Assembly (NCBI GenBank): GCA_026008535.1 | Contig: BRKX01000007.1 | Location: 4,239,001 to 4,303,000 of the forward strand | Direction of reading: 5' to 3' | Length of the DNA stretch: 64,000 bases | Source: Perilla frutescens | Taxonomy: Eukaryota; Streptophyta; Magnoliopsida; Lamiales; Lamiaceae | Part shown: positions 13,201 to 25,028 of the stretch, in pieces | Numbering within the stretch: the first letter of the stretch is position 1 | How the letters are laid out: each line of letters starts with the position of its first letter | Position numbers and translations under genes: made by a program | The notes under the pieces: generated by a model | Database searches by the model: none | What the model was told of the DNA's origin: nothing | The model's input: the letters and a program-made list of their open reading frames with translations, nothing else

Positions 13201-14365
13201 CATTAATATAAAAAAATTATTTATAGAATGATGAGTAATTGTGAAGTTTATTTTGATAAAATATATAATTGGTTAGAAAAAAAATTGTATGGTTCGAAGG
13301 GCATGACATAATTTCTACAACTTAATTACTTTTAAAATATTAATTAACTTATCTTTAATCAAAATATATAAGTGGCCGAAATAACATTTCATTATATATA
13401 CCATCTTTAATACAAATATGCAGGAGATGATAAATGTTTTGGTGCTCTTACAAGTCTACATCGCTCTTTTGCAATGAAATTGATTTAATTTATACACATT
13501 ATGTAACATGTTTGCTATTTTTTTTATCTATTTCAGTTCACTAATATTTGAATTATTCATATCACATCATATCAGCCAGTAATTTATAAGTAGAAATTAA
13601 ATTTTAACTATATTGAATAAATTATACTTATAGGGCGAATTTCCCAAACAATTAAATTACTGTAGTTGACCAATTTTACAATTCAACATGATTTTTAAAA
13701 TGTTTCAATGAATTGTGGAAAATTCAGCATCGCTAAATTGTTGCTAGAAACAAATTAGAATATGCATTCATCATATAAAAAGAAAAAGAAAAATAATTGA
13801 CATGAATGCATGCGATATGCATTGTATACATATTAATTCATAAATTATATATTATTGGTATATAAATATATTCATGAATTGTCTAGCGTGTTAATTAAAA
13901 AAGAATATATTAGTTAAAATTAGAAATTTATACACACACGTATCCAATTGAGGCATCAATCGAAATTATATATGTATTTTAATATAATATTATGAAAGCC
14001 AATAACAATATTTCTTAATTATTACCATATATATGCATATCAAATGAATAATCATTTGCATACAAAAAATTGAAACAAATTAAAAGTTTAGGATGGATTT
14101 TTGATCGTAACAATTGCGAAGATGACAAGCAATGGTTTGTGTAAATGTTTTTTAAGTTCAATCATGTTATTCTTGAAATAATACAATGATAGTGTTTCAT
14201 TAATTATAATTAGGAGAATAATTTTTATATTTATAATACAATTTTATATTGTAGATTTCACCTAGAATTATGATTCCGGAAAGGAATTTAGATATATGTG
14301 TAATTTTAGAATTATATTTACATGTATATTATGTGCGTTCGGAGCTTTACATCAAAACTTTATAC

Positions 14366-14640
14366 GTTCTTATATCTATTTTATGTAAATAAATATCATA
14401 CTATATATTTATTAATATGAAAATAATTGTAAGTTTATGCAATTAAGGAAATATATTATAAATAAATATTATATAGTACATATTACACTATTTTGACGTA
14501 GAGGTAGGTTCTTATATCTATTCTATTTAAATAAATATCATATATTATGACCATTGTTTAATATGAAAATAATTGTATGTTTACATAAATGATAAATAAA
14601 TATATTATAAATAAATATTATATATTACAATGTTACCCTT
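14366..14640. repeat. Tandem duplication of ~145-150 bp
   Basis: Two copies both begin ttcttatatctatt near 14367 and 14511 and continue with shared taaataaatatcata and ttataaataaatattatata blocks. They lie just inside the proposed Helitron 5' end. Confidence 0.65.
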
Positions 14641-14723
14641 AAATTAAAATTTTATTAGGGATATAATAGGTAAATCAAAATTTGTAAAACATCACACTTT
14701 TATTATAGTAGTAGGTAGATAGA

Positions 14724-15397
14724 TTATACATATATCCCTTTTGACTATTTGTTGAGGCTCATATTCCCATCCTCTCATCTTTTAAACTTGTCTTACATTG
14801 TCTCTTATGTGGATGAAAATTTAACACCATTAAAAAATATATGAAAAAAAAACAAGCCAAGACGCATTTCTCACAAATTAACTAGCAGGATCAAATGATA
14901 CTTTATTTTTAAATGCGTTGTGCATTTTTTCCTTCTTATTAAATTTAGTATTTTTGTGCATATTATATTTTCTTTTAGCAATCAATGCATGAGAATGAAT
15001 CATAACAATGTCTTATCTCGATCTCATCCACAATGCAAATTATTTTGCATCCTTTTTTTTTTATGAGGAAACACTTTATAATTAACTTATAGCTACAACC
15101 CCACAACGTTGGAAGTATATGTAATAAATGCTGTTAATGGATATTGTACTTATATCGTGAGCATAGTTCACTCGGATCTAATTTATTACAATTTTTCTCA
15201 TGACATGACACCTTGACCTAGTCCCTAGTTTATGAACGAATGAAACCATTTCAAATTTGAAATTAAATGTGAATTGATGGCATTTGGTAGGAAATTTCTT
15301 TTTATTAGTGGAGGCTTAAAGTTAATCTTCTCTTATAAGACTTGTATAAAGATATTCCTTCAATATTGGCCAGTTGTTTATTAAATTAGATCACTCA
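14724..15397. other. AT-rich intergenic stretch
   Basis: No gene or RNA feature was seen. Confidence 0.4.
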
Positions 15398-15472
15398 CAT
15401 AATTAAGTTAATCAGAATAGCTAGAAATTAAAGATAATTAAGTTAATCAGAATAGCTAGAAATTAAAGATTA
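15398..15472 (+). repeat. Perfect 37-bp tandem duplication
   Basis: taattaagttaatcagaata and the following gctagaaattaaaga occur twice back to back. Confidence 0.9.
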
Positions 15473-16757
15473 AAAATTAGCAAGGAAAGAGGTTGAGCAA
15501 TGGAGGGATGAATTTATAATTGAAAGTAAACGGATACACAATGGTGTATTGTATGCATATAAGGTTATGTTCTTTAAATAGTAAACAAACTCATGGAACT
15601 GGAGATATTCTCTATCGTAGAGACCTAAATCAAGTTACATTATATGGAAAATTGAGGATATAGACCAAATGAAATACATCAAGAGAAAAACAATCCAAAC
15701 CAAATACATGAAAAAAAAAAAACATTCACGAAGAAATTAAAACACGAACCAGATTTTGTAAATTGTCTGCATCATTCCATAACCATATGGCCTCATGGTT
15801 AGGATGCATTGTCCTCCATGTAAGAAAGCAAGCCAGAACATCAAGACAACGAAACACCAACAATTTGCATGATTTTGAGTATTGAATTTTCTGTAAATGG
15901 TGGTGTATGTAATGAGGGTGGATTGTTGATATAGTCTTATATTTAAACCAACGAAATGGTGCATGTTGGTTACAAATTAAATGTCCTGTTGAAACTTATT
16001 GAATAGATGTGTATATTGGTTGTTTTTAACTTTTTTTTTATAAGGAAATACAGTTAATTATTTTTTAAATAATAAAGTAATTATGAGTTTTCAAATAAAA
16101 ACTATCCCGTCATCAACAAATAGACGTTGAGTTTTTTTTTTTTAATGAAAATACATTCAGTTAATTATTTTGAAAATAAAGTAATTATAAATTGTCAAAT
16201 TAGAGGTGTCTCTTAATAAATGGATGCGTACGTTGAGTTTTTTTGAATTTTTTATAATTAATTTATGCACTATTCAAATACTATTTTCAGAAAATACAAA
16301 AAACAAATCAAGGAAATATGAATAGTCAAAATTGTCCCCACAATTATGTTTTTATATAATATATAGATTAAATGTAGTTTATGGATATAATTAACCAGCA
16401 AATTAAATTTTGTAAGAACTAAGGCAATTTTTATATAGGTATAGATTAATTATGTATAATATTGATAAGGCTACAACAAATTATAATTGTCTCCATGACC
16501 AAATTATTTCTAGGATATATGCTGGATTGTTGTTTGTTATGCTAAATTCTTTATTTTGAAATAATAAACTGGTGGTATGTCATGATGGACTATATAACTT
16601 TGTTAATTAGGTTTTCATTGTTTGATTCAAATTCTTTTTTTCCTAGATAGCTTTAAGGTTTTCAATATCATGTACATGGTAGAAAATTTTCTGTACCCTT
16701 GGGAGAAGTAATAGCTAGAAAACATAATTCTAATTTTACTTTACGAGTCTGACTACT
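15473..16757. other. AT-rich region upstream of the first RLP copy
   Basis: It contains a roughly 110-bp imperfect tandem duplication (about 16030-16245; both copies carry cagttaattatttt..aataaagtaattat and end in cgttgagttttttt). The minus frame at 15737-15964 matches nothing I know. No upstream RLP exon with signal peptide was found. Confidence 0.45.
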
Positions 16758-16783
16758 AAAATTTGAAGGTTCCTTACCACTAG

Positions 16784-18106
16784 TTTGACATTGAAAATCT
16801 TCAATATTTGGATTATCTAAGTCTTGCGGAAAACCATATTTTAGGTATAATACCTTCCAGCATTGGGAATCTATCAGCTATGACAGATCTATTACTCAAT
16901 TCCAACAAATTAAGTGGCGAGATCCCTTCATCAATCTGCAACTTGAAATTCCTTCAAATTTTCGATCTGTCAAATAACAGCTTGGATGGATCAATTCCAG
17001 AGTGTTTGGGAAACCTCAGATCTCTACAGTTCTTTAATTTAAGGAAAAACAGCTTTCAAGGCCTCATTCCAACAAAATTTACGAAGGGTTGCAGCCTTGA
17101 GTCACTCAAATTGACTGGTAATAATTTGGAAGGGACACTACCCCAATCCCTGGTCAATTGTGGAAACCTACAAGTTCTCGATGTCAGAAACAACAGAATA
17201 CAAGATAAGTTTCCTTTTTGGACAGAAACTCTTCCTCATCTTCGAGTCCTAATTTTGAGGTCTAACATGTTTAATGGTACTCTATTTTCTACTTTGGGGA
17301 CTAAACTTCCATTTCCCAGGTTGCAAGTTTTCGACATATCTCGTAATGCATTCACTGGTTCTTTGCCACTTGGATATTTGATAAATTTTAGAGCAATGAT
17401 GGATGTAAAGGTAAATCGGCCATTCCAACTGAATTGGGTTTCACCTTATGAAGAATCAGTGACATTTATTTTGAAAGGTTTGGAGCAAACATTGGAGAGA
17501 ATTCTGATCGCCTTAACAACCATCGACTTATCATCCAACAATTTCTCAGGGAGTATCTCGAATTCTATAGGAAAGCTGAACTCCTTGATATACTTGAATT
17601 TGTCTCACAATTGCCTCATGGGGAATATACCTGCATCTCTTGGAAATGTGAGTGCACTTGAGTCGTTGGACTTGTCTTCAAACCAATTGGTGGGTGAAAT
17701 TCCAGCTCAGCTTACAAAACTGACATTTCTTTCTGTGTTAGACCTTTCAATGAATAAACTCTCTGGCAAGATACCTTCCAAAGGCCAGTTTTCCACATTT
17801 GAAAATACCTCATATGTTGGGAACTCGGGATTGTGCGGATTTCCGTTAACACATAAATGTGAAGATGGTGACAAGGAACAACCTTCTCCTCAAATGACGC
17901 TGGAGGATGGTGATGATTCTTATTTTCTAGATGGATTCTGCTGGCAGGCTGTTGTTTTCGGCTATGGACCTGGTTTCGTTATCGGAGTTAGTATGGGTTA
18001 TTTCATTTTACTACATGGAAGGCCTAAATGGTTGGTGGAATGGGTTTATGGCATTAATAGAAAGAGAAGAAGTCGAGGAAATGTGGCACGACGACGGAGA
18101 ACTTGA
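16784..18106 (+). CDS. LRR receptor-like protein, C-terminal part (5'-truncated)
   Basis: This encodes the C-terminal 440 or so residues of a Cf/Ve-type receptor-like protein, a plasma-membrane LRR receptor without kinase. Counting from Leu at 16808: LRRs run to about 195, the island lies near 195-236 (FRAMMDVKVNR... to the ALTTIDLSSN re-entry), and four more LRRs follow. Then come the capping GNSGLCGFPL with paired Cys, an acidic stretch, a membrane helix at about 380-402 (AVVFGYGPGFVIGVSMGYFI) and a short basic tail. The frame is uninterrupted, but an in-frame TAG at 16781 precedes it. Homologous code upstream (FEGSLPL) is in another frame because of four extra bases relative to the copy at 45500. 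No signal peptide or first LRRs were found, so it is probably a pseudogene fragment. A Copia element begins 12 bp after the stop. Confidence 0.75.
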   Translation, partial: FDIENLQYLDYLSLAENHILGIIPSSIGNLSAMTDLLLNSNKLSGEIPSSICNLKFLQIFDLSNNSLDGSIPECLGNLRSLQFFNLRKNSFQGLIPTKFTKGCSLESLKLTGNNLEGTLPQSLVNCGNLQVLDVRNNRIQDKFPFWTETLPHLRVLILRSNMFNGTLFSTLGTKLPFPRLQVFDISRNAFTGSLPLGYLINFRAMMDVKVNRPFQLNWVSPYEESVTFILKGLEQTLERILIALTTIDLSSNNFSGSISNSIGKLNSLIYLNLSHNCLMGNIPASLGNVSALESLDLSSNQLVGEIPAQLTKLTFLSVLDLSMNKLSGKIPSKGQFSTFENTSYVGNSGLCGFPLTHKCEDGDKEQPSPQMTLEDGDDSYFLDGFCWQAVVFGYGPGFVIGVSMGYFILLHGRPKWLVEWVYGINRKRRSRGNVARRRRT

Positions 18107-18118
18107 TCAAGCTCGAAG

Positions 18119-18429
18119 TGTTGGGTTTGTGATGAATAAGTGAAACAAGAACACTATAATTTGGGAAAATGTTATGTATGTAGTAAATATTTCTTGATCA
18201 CTTTCATACATAAAATGGCAGAGAATAACAACTATTTATAGGATTACATTCTTGATAATTAAAGAGACTCTTGGACTAGAAATAAATTACGATTCATGCA
18301 TCTAATATTAACTCTAATTCATGAGCTCCAATAATGAGACTTTTGACTATCCAAGTTCCTTTATCTTCTTGAATCTTCTATTGATGGGTAGTTTGATCAT
18401 CACTTTGGATACAAATTATCCATTTAACA
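18119..18429 (-). repeat. Copia 3' LTR (311 bp)
   Basis: Begins tgttgggtttgtgatgaata and ends ccatttaaca, as does the partner at 22322-22631. Confidence 0.95.
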
Positions 18430-18436
18430 TCCCTTC

Positions 18437-21400
18437 TTAATTTGTAATCCGAAAGTGATCACAAAAATGAGCAAGTGACTCGGAGCTTACTGATTTGGTA
18501 AAACTGTCTGCAAGTTGCTCCTTGGTGCCGACAAATTTTAATTGAATTTCTTCTTTGGCCACAAGCTCTCTAATGTAGTGATGACGAATTTCGATATGCT
18601 TCGACCTTGCATGGAAAACTGGATTCTTTGTCATTGCAATGGCTGACATGTTGTCACAAAATATTGTAGTTGCACCCTCTTCCTTTTTATGAACATCACC
18701 TAGGATCTTTCTTAACCACACCACACTGCTTCACAAGCAGCTTCATTTGCGGCGATATATTCTGCTTCTGCCGATGAGAGTGAAACTGTTGGTTGCTTCT
18801 TTGATGACCATGAAATGATATTTGATCCCAAAGAGAAAACGTATCCAGCCGTGCTTTTGCGATCGTCAAGTGATCCGGCCCAATCACTATCGGTGTAACC
18901 GATGAGCTTGCTTTCTTCTTCTTTGATATACTTGATTCCAAACTTTCTCGATCCTTGAAGATAGCGCAAAATTCTCTTTGCCGCTGCAAGATGTAATTTA
19001 CTTGGATCATGCATAAATCATGAGACCAAATTGACTGCGTGAACAATGTCAGGTCTTGTGTTTGTCAAGTAAATCAAGGACCCAACTAAGCTTCTGTATG
19101 TGCTTGCATCAACTTTTTCTGCTCCATCATCCATCCTCAATTTTTCATTGACTGCAAGTGGAGTGGAGATTGGCTTGCAATTGTTCATTTGGAATTTCTT
19201 CAACAATTCTCCAAGATATTTCTCTTGAGAAATAAAAATTTCTCCTTTTGATTGCCGAACTTGTAATCGAAGAAAGAATTTCATTAATCCCAAATCTGTC
19301 ATTTCGAATTCTCTCATCATGTCTTCTTTGAATTCTTGCACCATAGACGGATTAGATCCCATGAAGATTAAATCATCAACATAAAGACAGATAATGAGAA
19401 ACTCACCGTGCGCACCTTTCTTTATGTATAATGAAGCTTCACTTGGACTTTGAAAGAAACCAAGCTTTCGAAAATAACTATGGATCTTGGTGTTCCATGC
19501 ATGAGGTGCTTGTTTTAACCCGTACAAGGCTTTCTTGAGACGATACACCTTGTCCTCTTTTCCCTCAACAATATATCCATCGGGTTGTTGGATATAAGCT
19601 TCCTCCAGCAAATCGCCATTAAGAAATGCCGACTTGACATCCAATTGATAAATCGGCAGCTCCAATTGTGCTGCAAGAGCTAGAACAATTCGAATTGTCT
19701 CCATTCGAACAACAGGTGCAAATGTCTCGTTGAAATCGACTCCAGGTTGTTGCGAGTATCCTTTCGCAACCAATCGAGCTTTGTGTTTTTGTATTGAGCC
19801 ATCCTCATTCAGTTTGATCTTATAGACCCATTTTACTCCGATCATATTTTTTCCTTTAGGGAGATAAACAAGCTCCCATGTTTTGTTCTTCACAATGCTT
19901 GCTATCTCCTCATCCATAGCTTTTTGCCAGACATCTTCTTTGAAAGCTTCTACAAAAGTTTCAGGTTCACTTACATAGAGCGCCACATTTGCCATTGCAT
20001 AGATTTCTGCTAAACTTCTATATTTTCTGATCGGACTTTGAGAAGAATCACCAATGATTTCTGGTGAATCTGCATTTGGATCCACAGAGGGATTAGAAGT
20101 TTCTCCGGCATCAAATTGCTTCTCTTGAACTGGGTGCACGGCCTTCATTTCTACCCAACTCCAAGACTGTTTCTCATCAAAAATCACATCTCGGGAGACA
20201 ACCAGATTGTTATTGTGTGGATTTAGCAAACGATATCCCTTAGACTCGTTGCTATATCCAATAAAAATAAGCTTCTCACCTTTGACATCAAATTTCTCTC
20301 TTTTCTGAGATGGAATATGAGAGTATGCTATGGAACCAAAAACTTTAAAATGGTGTACATGTGGTTTCCTTTGATACCATGCCTCATATGGAGTTTTATT
20401 CAGAACTGCCTTTGTCGGAGAGCGATTCAGAATGTAGACTGCTGTAAGCACAGCTTCAGCCCAGAAAGTTTATGGAAGTCCTTTTCCTGCCATCATGCTG
20501 CGTGCCATTTCAACAATAGTTCGATTCTTGCACTCGGCCACTCCGTTTTGCTGGGAGCTGTTCGTATCGAACTGTTAGTTGTCTTTGGATTCCTTTTTCT
20601 TTGCAATAATCCATGAATGATCTTCCAATAAATTCTCCTCCACGATCTGTGCGAAGAATTTTGATTTTCCTGCCACTTTGATTTTCCACCAATTTTTGAA
20701 ATTGAAGAAACTTCGAAAAAGCATCAGATTTATGCTTCAAGATATACACCCACATCATCCTGGTGTAATCATCGACAAATAGCAAGAAATTTCTATTGTT
20801 GTTAAGTGAAGGAGTTTGTGTAGGCCCACAAATGTCAGCATGCACAAGTTCGAGAGGTGCCTTTGCCCTGAATGAAATTTTTGGAAAAGGTAGACAATGC
20901 ATTTTTCCGAAAATGCATCCTTCACATGGACCAACATGCTCTTCAATGTGTGGAAGACCAGAAACCATATTTTTCTTTTTCAGCAAAATCAATCCTTTGT
21001 AGTTTAGATGGCCATACCTCAAATGCCAAATTTTTTTATCGTCGTCAATTGTGCTTTGAAGCGCACATTCCTTAGTCGATGGCAAACTAAGGGGAAAAAT
21101 CTTGTTTGGAGTCATCTTGATCTTCGCCATGGTGAGATTTTTTTCTTTGTCAATGATGGTGCAATGATCATTATCAAACTCTACTTTGTGATTCTTTTTC
21201 AGCAATTGTCCAACACTCAATAAATTTTGAGTCAGATTTGGCACAAAGTAGACATCTTTGATAAGGTTGATCTTCCCTTCTTTAGACTTCACTGCAATGG
21301 CTCCTATTCCAGTGATTTTGTGCCCTTTATTGTCGCCGAGTCTTACTTCTGATGAATAAGACTCATCAAGATCAACAAATATCTCCTTGTTTCCTGTCAT

Positions 21401-22270
21401 ATGATTGCTGCATCCACTATCGACATACCAAAGATTTTGAGCAGCATCTTGTTGAGAACTTAAGCAGGAAGAATAAAATACCTGCGCCGCCTCATCTTTT
21501 TCGGTAAAGTTTGCTTCCTTTTTTTCACCATCATCTTGATACCAGCAATCTCTATGAGAATGAGTTGCATTTCTGCATCTTTTGCACTTGTATCGACAAT
21601 TATTAGTGTCGTGATTATTTTTTCTACAAATACGGCAACATTCATCAGAATTTTGGTAATTGGATCTTGGAGGATGATTACCTCTACCTCCTCGTCCTCG
21701 GAAGTTTCGATTTCTGCCACGACCTCTTCCTTGAGCAAAATTGGATTGTGGTTTATTTTTCTTTTCTTCCTTTTTGTGATCTTCTTGGGAAAGATGAACC
21801 TTTCCTTGGAAAGCTTGCTCCAAATTTTGGTTTGAAAATCTGCTCATCCTCTTTTCATGTGCTTCAAGAGATCCCATCAATTCATCGAAGGATAATTGTG
21901 ATAAATCCATAGATTCTTCAATGGCGGCGACGACATGCTCGAATTTCATCGGTAGACAACGAAGCACTTTCTCAATAATCTTCTTTTCTTCTAGAGTGTC
22001 TCCATAGCCTCTGATTTGGTTTGCAATGAAAGAGACTCTAGAAAGAAAATCTTGCATCCCTTCATTTTCTTTCATCATCAGGTTATCAAAATCACGCCAC
22101 ATATTTTGTAGCTTGATTGTAATAACTTTATCATGTCCTCCAAATTGATTTTTCAAAACTAGCCAAGCATCTTTCGATGTTTTGGCGGTAGTAATTCGCG
22201 GAAGAATGGATCGACTTACCCCTTGGTGGGAATATGAGAAGGCTAACTCATTGTTGCTTGTGGAAGCCAT
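18437..22270 (-). pseudogene. Copia gag-pol polyprotein, broken
   Basis: The start ATG (22268-22270) opens a UBN2-type gag, then a zinc knuckle (CCRICRKNNHDTNNC), the protease motif WYVDSGCSNHMTG, the integrase HHCC region (WHLRYGHLN..CEGCIFGK) and the DDE core (HADICGPTQT, ILRTDRGGEF). A frameshift near 20560 disrupts the block after RQLTVRYE. The downstream frame has a TAA at 20470-20472. Reverse transcriptase then runs in 19018-20451 (QLDVKSAFLNGDL, catalytic YVDD in CLYVDDLIF). An in-frame TGA at 19018-19020 follows, then RNase H (GYTDSDWAGS, SSAEAEY). A 5-bp duplication near 18716-18724 shifts frame again before the C-terminus (CDNMSAI). Catalytic residues are largely intact, in keeping with the nearly identical LTRs. 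Confidence 0.9.
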
Positions 22271-22321
22271 AAAAGGAACAGAGGGATTATTGCCAAGGGG
22301 TGGCTCTTGATACCACTAATA

Positions 22322-22631
22322 TGTTGGGTTTGTGATGAATAAGTGAAACAAGAACACTATAATTTGGGAAAGTGTTATGTATGTAGTAAATATTTCTTGA
22401 TCACTTTCATACATAAAATGGCAGAGAATAACAGCTATTTATAGGATTACATTCTTGATAATTAAAGAGACTCTTGGACTAGAAATAAATTACGATTCAT
22501 GCATCTAATATTAACTCTAATTCATGAACTCCAATAATGAGACTTTTGACTATCCAAGTTGTTTATCTTCTTGAATCTTCTATTGATGGGTAGTTTGATC
22601 ATCACTTTGGATACAAATTATCCATTTAACA
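22322..22631 (-). repeat. Copia 5' LTR (310 bp)
   Basis: About 98% identical to 18119-18429 by eye. Differences include the region around the ccaagtt..tttatcttc block. Confidence 0.95.
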
Positions 22632-22804
22632 CGAAGGGGTTAATTAATTAAGTTGCAAGTTGAGACTGTTGTTTATCAGAGTTTCAATCAAAACACTTAG
22701 ATATATGCTGCCTCAATTTATTAATGGGTATTCTTGTTTTCTAACATTTATTTGCTTAAGATCAATTAAAATCTATTAGTTATGTTTGTATTCAGTTGTG
22801 CAAT

Positions 22805-22900
22805 GTCTAGGGCCGGCCCAAAGGAATGTTTGGGTGGGCCGTCGCCCATGGGCCGCCAAATTTGAAGGGCCCAAAAAAATCATTATATCTAGGTTAAAAA
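22805..22900 (+). mobile_element. hAT-like element end
   Basis: tagggccggcccaaaggaat and the GC-rich inverted stretch after it (gggtgggccgtcgcccatgg) resemble the TAGGG-type ends of plant hAT elements. No matching right end or 8-bp duplication could be assigned. A similar ctagggccggcccc occurs at 26150. Confidence 0.35.
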
Positions 22901-23600
22901 AAACAAATTCTACAAGAAATTAAACTTTCAGCCACACATAAAATGTATGGTTGCTTAACCACACATAATTAAAAAATGACAAAAACTTGAATGAGACCGT
23001 CTAATTAGTCTCTTACGTTAGACGGGTCAAATAAAACCCAAACCCATCCAAAAATCCACCCAAAACCAGTTGACCCGCCCATTTTCAAGTTGGGCCTGTC
23101 AGATTTTTAAAAAAAACTGTTTGCCTCGGGCTTGGGCTGCTGGGCCTTTGCCCCTTTTTTTATTTTTTTTTCTTCTCTCTTTCTTTTTGTTTTTTTTTCT
23201 TCTTTCGTTTCTTTTTTTTCATGTTTTTTTTTAAATCAATATTTTATCTTTATTTTTTTTCCTTCTCTTTTTTTAGCGGCGGCGCAAAGTTCCTTTTTTC
23301 TTCTTTCTTTCTTTCTTCTCTCTTTTTTTTCGTTTCCTTCTTTTTATTCTTTCTTCTTTTTTTCTTCTTTCTTCTTTTTTTCTTTCTTTCTTCTCATTTT
23401 TTTGTCTCTTTCTTTTTCTCTTTTTTCTTTTTTTTTTTCAAATAATTATAATATAGTCATTTCAGGGTATAGATTTATTTTTAAAAAAATAATTTTTTTT
23501 CCTGACGATTGACTAATTGTTGAACAAAAAAAAAGAAGTATCATTAACTATGAGTGGAGTATATTAGCAACCAAAGTATCACTAAAATTATAATTTAAAA
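22901..23600. other. TE-derived stretch with CT-rich tract
   Basis: 22990-23030 carries gagaccgtctaattagtctc and ttagacgggtcaaata, an inverted partner of 25590-25640. 23145-23445 is almost pure pyrimidine on the plus strand (T runs with TTC/TTTC). The long Phe/Ser frames over it are composition artefacts, not genes. Confidence 0.55.
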
Positions 23601-23609
23601 TTTTAAAAT

Positions 23610-23905
23610 TATTGATTGGTCCGGCCCACGAATGAGCCCCTGACCCAAGGGGCCCGGCCTATGAATGAGCCCTTGACCCCAGCACGATGAAAGGCCCGCG
23701 CCCAAGCTCGCCGAGTATAATTGTGAATAATAATATGCACTTAAGAGTTGGGCCCGGCCTATGAATGAGCCCTTGACCCCAGCACGATGAAAGGCCCGCG
23801 CCCAAGCTCGCCGAGAATAATTGTGAATAATAATATGCACTTAAGAGTATTCGAACCTGTGACCTTCTAGAAGCAGGGCCAAACACTTATCCATTGGGGC
23901 AAGTT
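23610..23905 (-). mobile_element. tRNA-derived SINE-like element with 100-bp tandem duplication
   Basis: On the minus strand, gccccaatggataagtgttt resembles a Pol III A box region, and aggttcgaatac about 50 bases downstream matches a B box, as in a tRNA-derived SINE head. The body that follows contains a block duplicated with a 100-bp period (23651-23750 and 23751-23850), almost without change. No tRNA gene is claimed, because the stems do not form a complete cloverleaf by eye. Confidence 0.4.
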
Positions 23906-24770
23906 CAATTAATGTTATATTGATAGTTTAAATAATATATATACTTTTACGATTTTTCATAATTTATTTTTCTTTATCTCTATAAATTAAAAGTGTTATA
24001 TTATTATTAATATATTTATATCTATTTGTGCACAAATATATATACATGTATATATATAATATTGATATTATGTTGTATTATATATCTGTACATAAGAACT
24101 ATAATTTAAGGTGATATTTATTAAGTATCCATGCATACAAAAATTATATCTCTAATATAAATTTAATATGGAGAAAGATTATAAAAGTTTTTAATTAAAA
24201 TATTTTAAAAATTATATATATATATATATATCATGGTGAAAATGTGGTTAAATAGTCTTACTTTGTGTTTCATAGTAAATATCATGATGAATTAGATTAT
24301 TTTTACTTACATAATAAATAACTATAGTTTATAATTAAAAATTAAAATTCATTATATACTATATTATGTATATATTTTCATAGTATATTTTAGTTTGTTA
24401 ATGTATAATTGATTAATCTTGTAGTAATAACTATAATAAATATAATGTTAAACTTAATACGTTTTTTTAAATATATAATAATATACTAATTAGTTTATTT
24501 ATGCGAATAGTAATAAAGCTAATTTGTATAGATTTGTATTTAATAAGGAAATAATAGAAATTTAAAGATGTGATATTAATAAATGTGTATAGTTGCGATA
24601 TTATTTTTTCAAAAAATAAAATAAATGAATAAAAATATAAAAATGATTTTAATATGGAGAATACCTGTACTAGAATAGATTGAAATCATGTTTAATTCTT
24701 TTAAAAATAATTAAATAAAATTTAAAAAATAAATTAAAAACTTAAAAAAATTAAAAATTAAAAAAAAAAA
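23906..24770. other. Very AT-rich stretch
   Basis: Nothing recognisable was seen. It ends in an A-rich run at about 24700-24775. Confidence 0.5.
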
Positions 24771-24775
24771 AAAAT

Positions 24776-25028
24776 TAGCTACGACGGTTCCCGTCGCTAG
24801 CCCCGTCGCTAAGTTATAACTATGGGAACCCCCGTCGCTAGATTTATTAAAATAATGATATATTAAAATTTTAAAATCTAGCTACGGGATTCCCCGTTGC
24901 TAGAACTAGCTCGGAGAACCCCGTCGCTAGCCCCGCGCAAGATTTCCCGTCACTATTTCCGTTGCTAATGGCAACCCGTGTCGGCCCCGTCACTAGTTCC
25001 CGTCGCTAGAATGAACTTTTTTTGTAAT
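24776..25028 (-). mobile_element. CACTA transposon terminal region (truncated)
   Basis: The motif ccgtcgctag and its variants recur about eight times, as in CACTA subterminal repeats. Read on the minus strand from 25028 it begins cattacaaaaaaagttc, a one-base variant of the CACTACAA terminus, and runs directly into tagcgacggg repeats. No transposase or opposite end was found, so this is a fragment. Confidence 0.6.

Larger units (their letters stand above)
10056..14723 (-). mobile_element. Candidate non-autonomous Helitron
   Basis: On the minus strand the right end (14723) reads TCTATCTACCTACTACTATA followed by ATAAAAGTGTG, a plausible 5' TC terminus. The left end reads as a hairpin (cgtgcatcacacg) followed by gcactag and a T, matching the CTRR 3' rule. 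The flanking bases are A at the 5' side and T at the 3' side, as expected for Helitron insertion between A and T. The 4668 bp between is very AT-rich and has no convincing gene. The termini could belong to two different insertions, since a second 3' end lies at 10218. Confidence 0.5.
18119..22631 (-). mobile_element. Copia LTR retrotransposon (degenerate, young)
   Basis: Full-length Ty1/Copia element of 4513 bp on the minus strand. The LTRs (18119-18429 and 22322-22631) start TG and end CA and differ at about five positions. The insertion is flanked by the 5-bp direct repeat cgaag (18114-18118 and 22632-22636). Beside the 5' LTR (right side) lies a primer-binding site complementary to initiator-Met tRNA (tggtatcaagagcc on the minus strand). 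Beside the 3' LTR is a purine run (aagaaggga). Domain order gag-protease-integrase-RT-RNase H confirms Copia. The coding region is broken, so any further movement would need helper proteins. It lies in the presumed 3' UTR of the RLP copy. Confidence 0.93.

Noticed and set aside
15770..15835. tRNA-like ggttaggatgc box
   Set aside because: No B box or acceptor stem at the proper distance.
17931..18143. 70-codon frame overlapping the RLP 3' end
   Set aside because: Shadow frame of the membrane and tail region of the RLP.
23132..23512. 126-codon Phe/Ser-rich frame
   Set aside because: Produced by a pyrimidine-rich tract; no domain and no plausible codon use.
23848..23905. tRNA gene on the minus strand
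   Set aside because: Has A and B box-like sequence but no complete cloverleaf by eye; a SINE head fits better.
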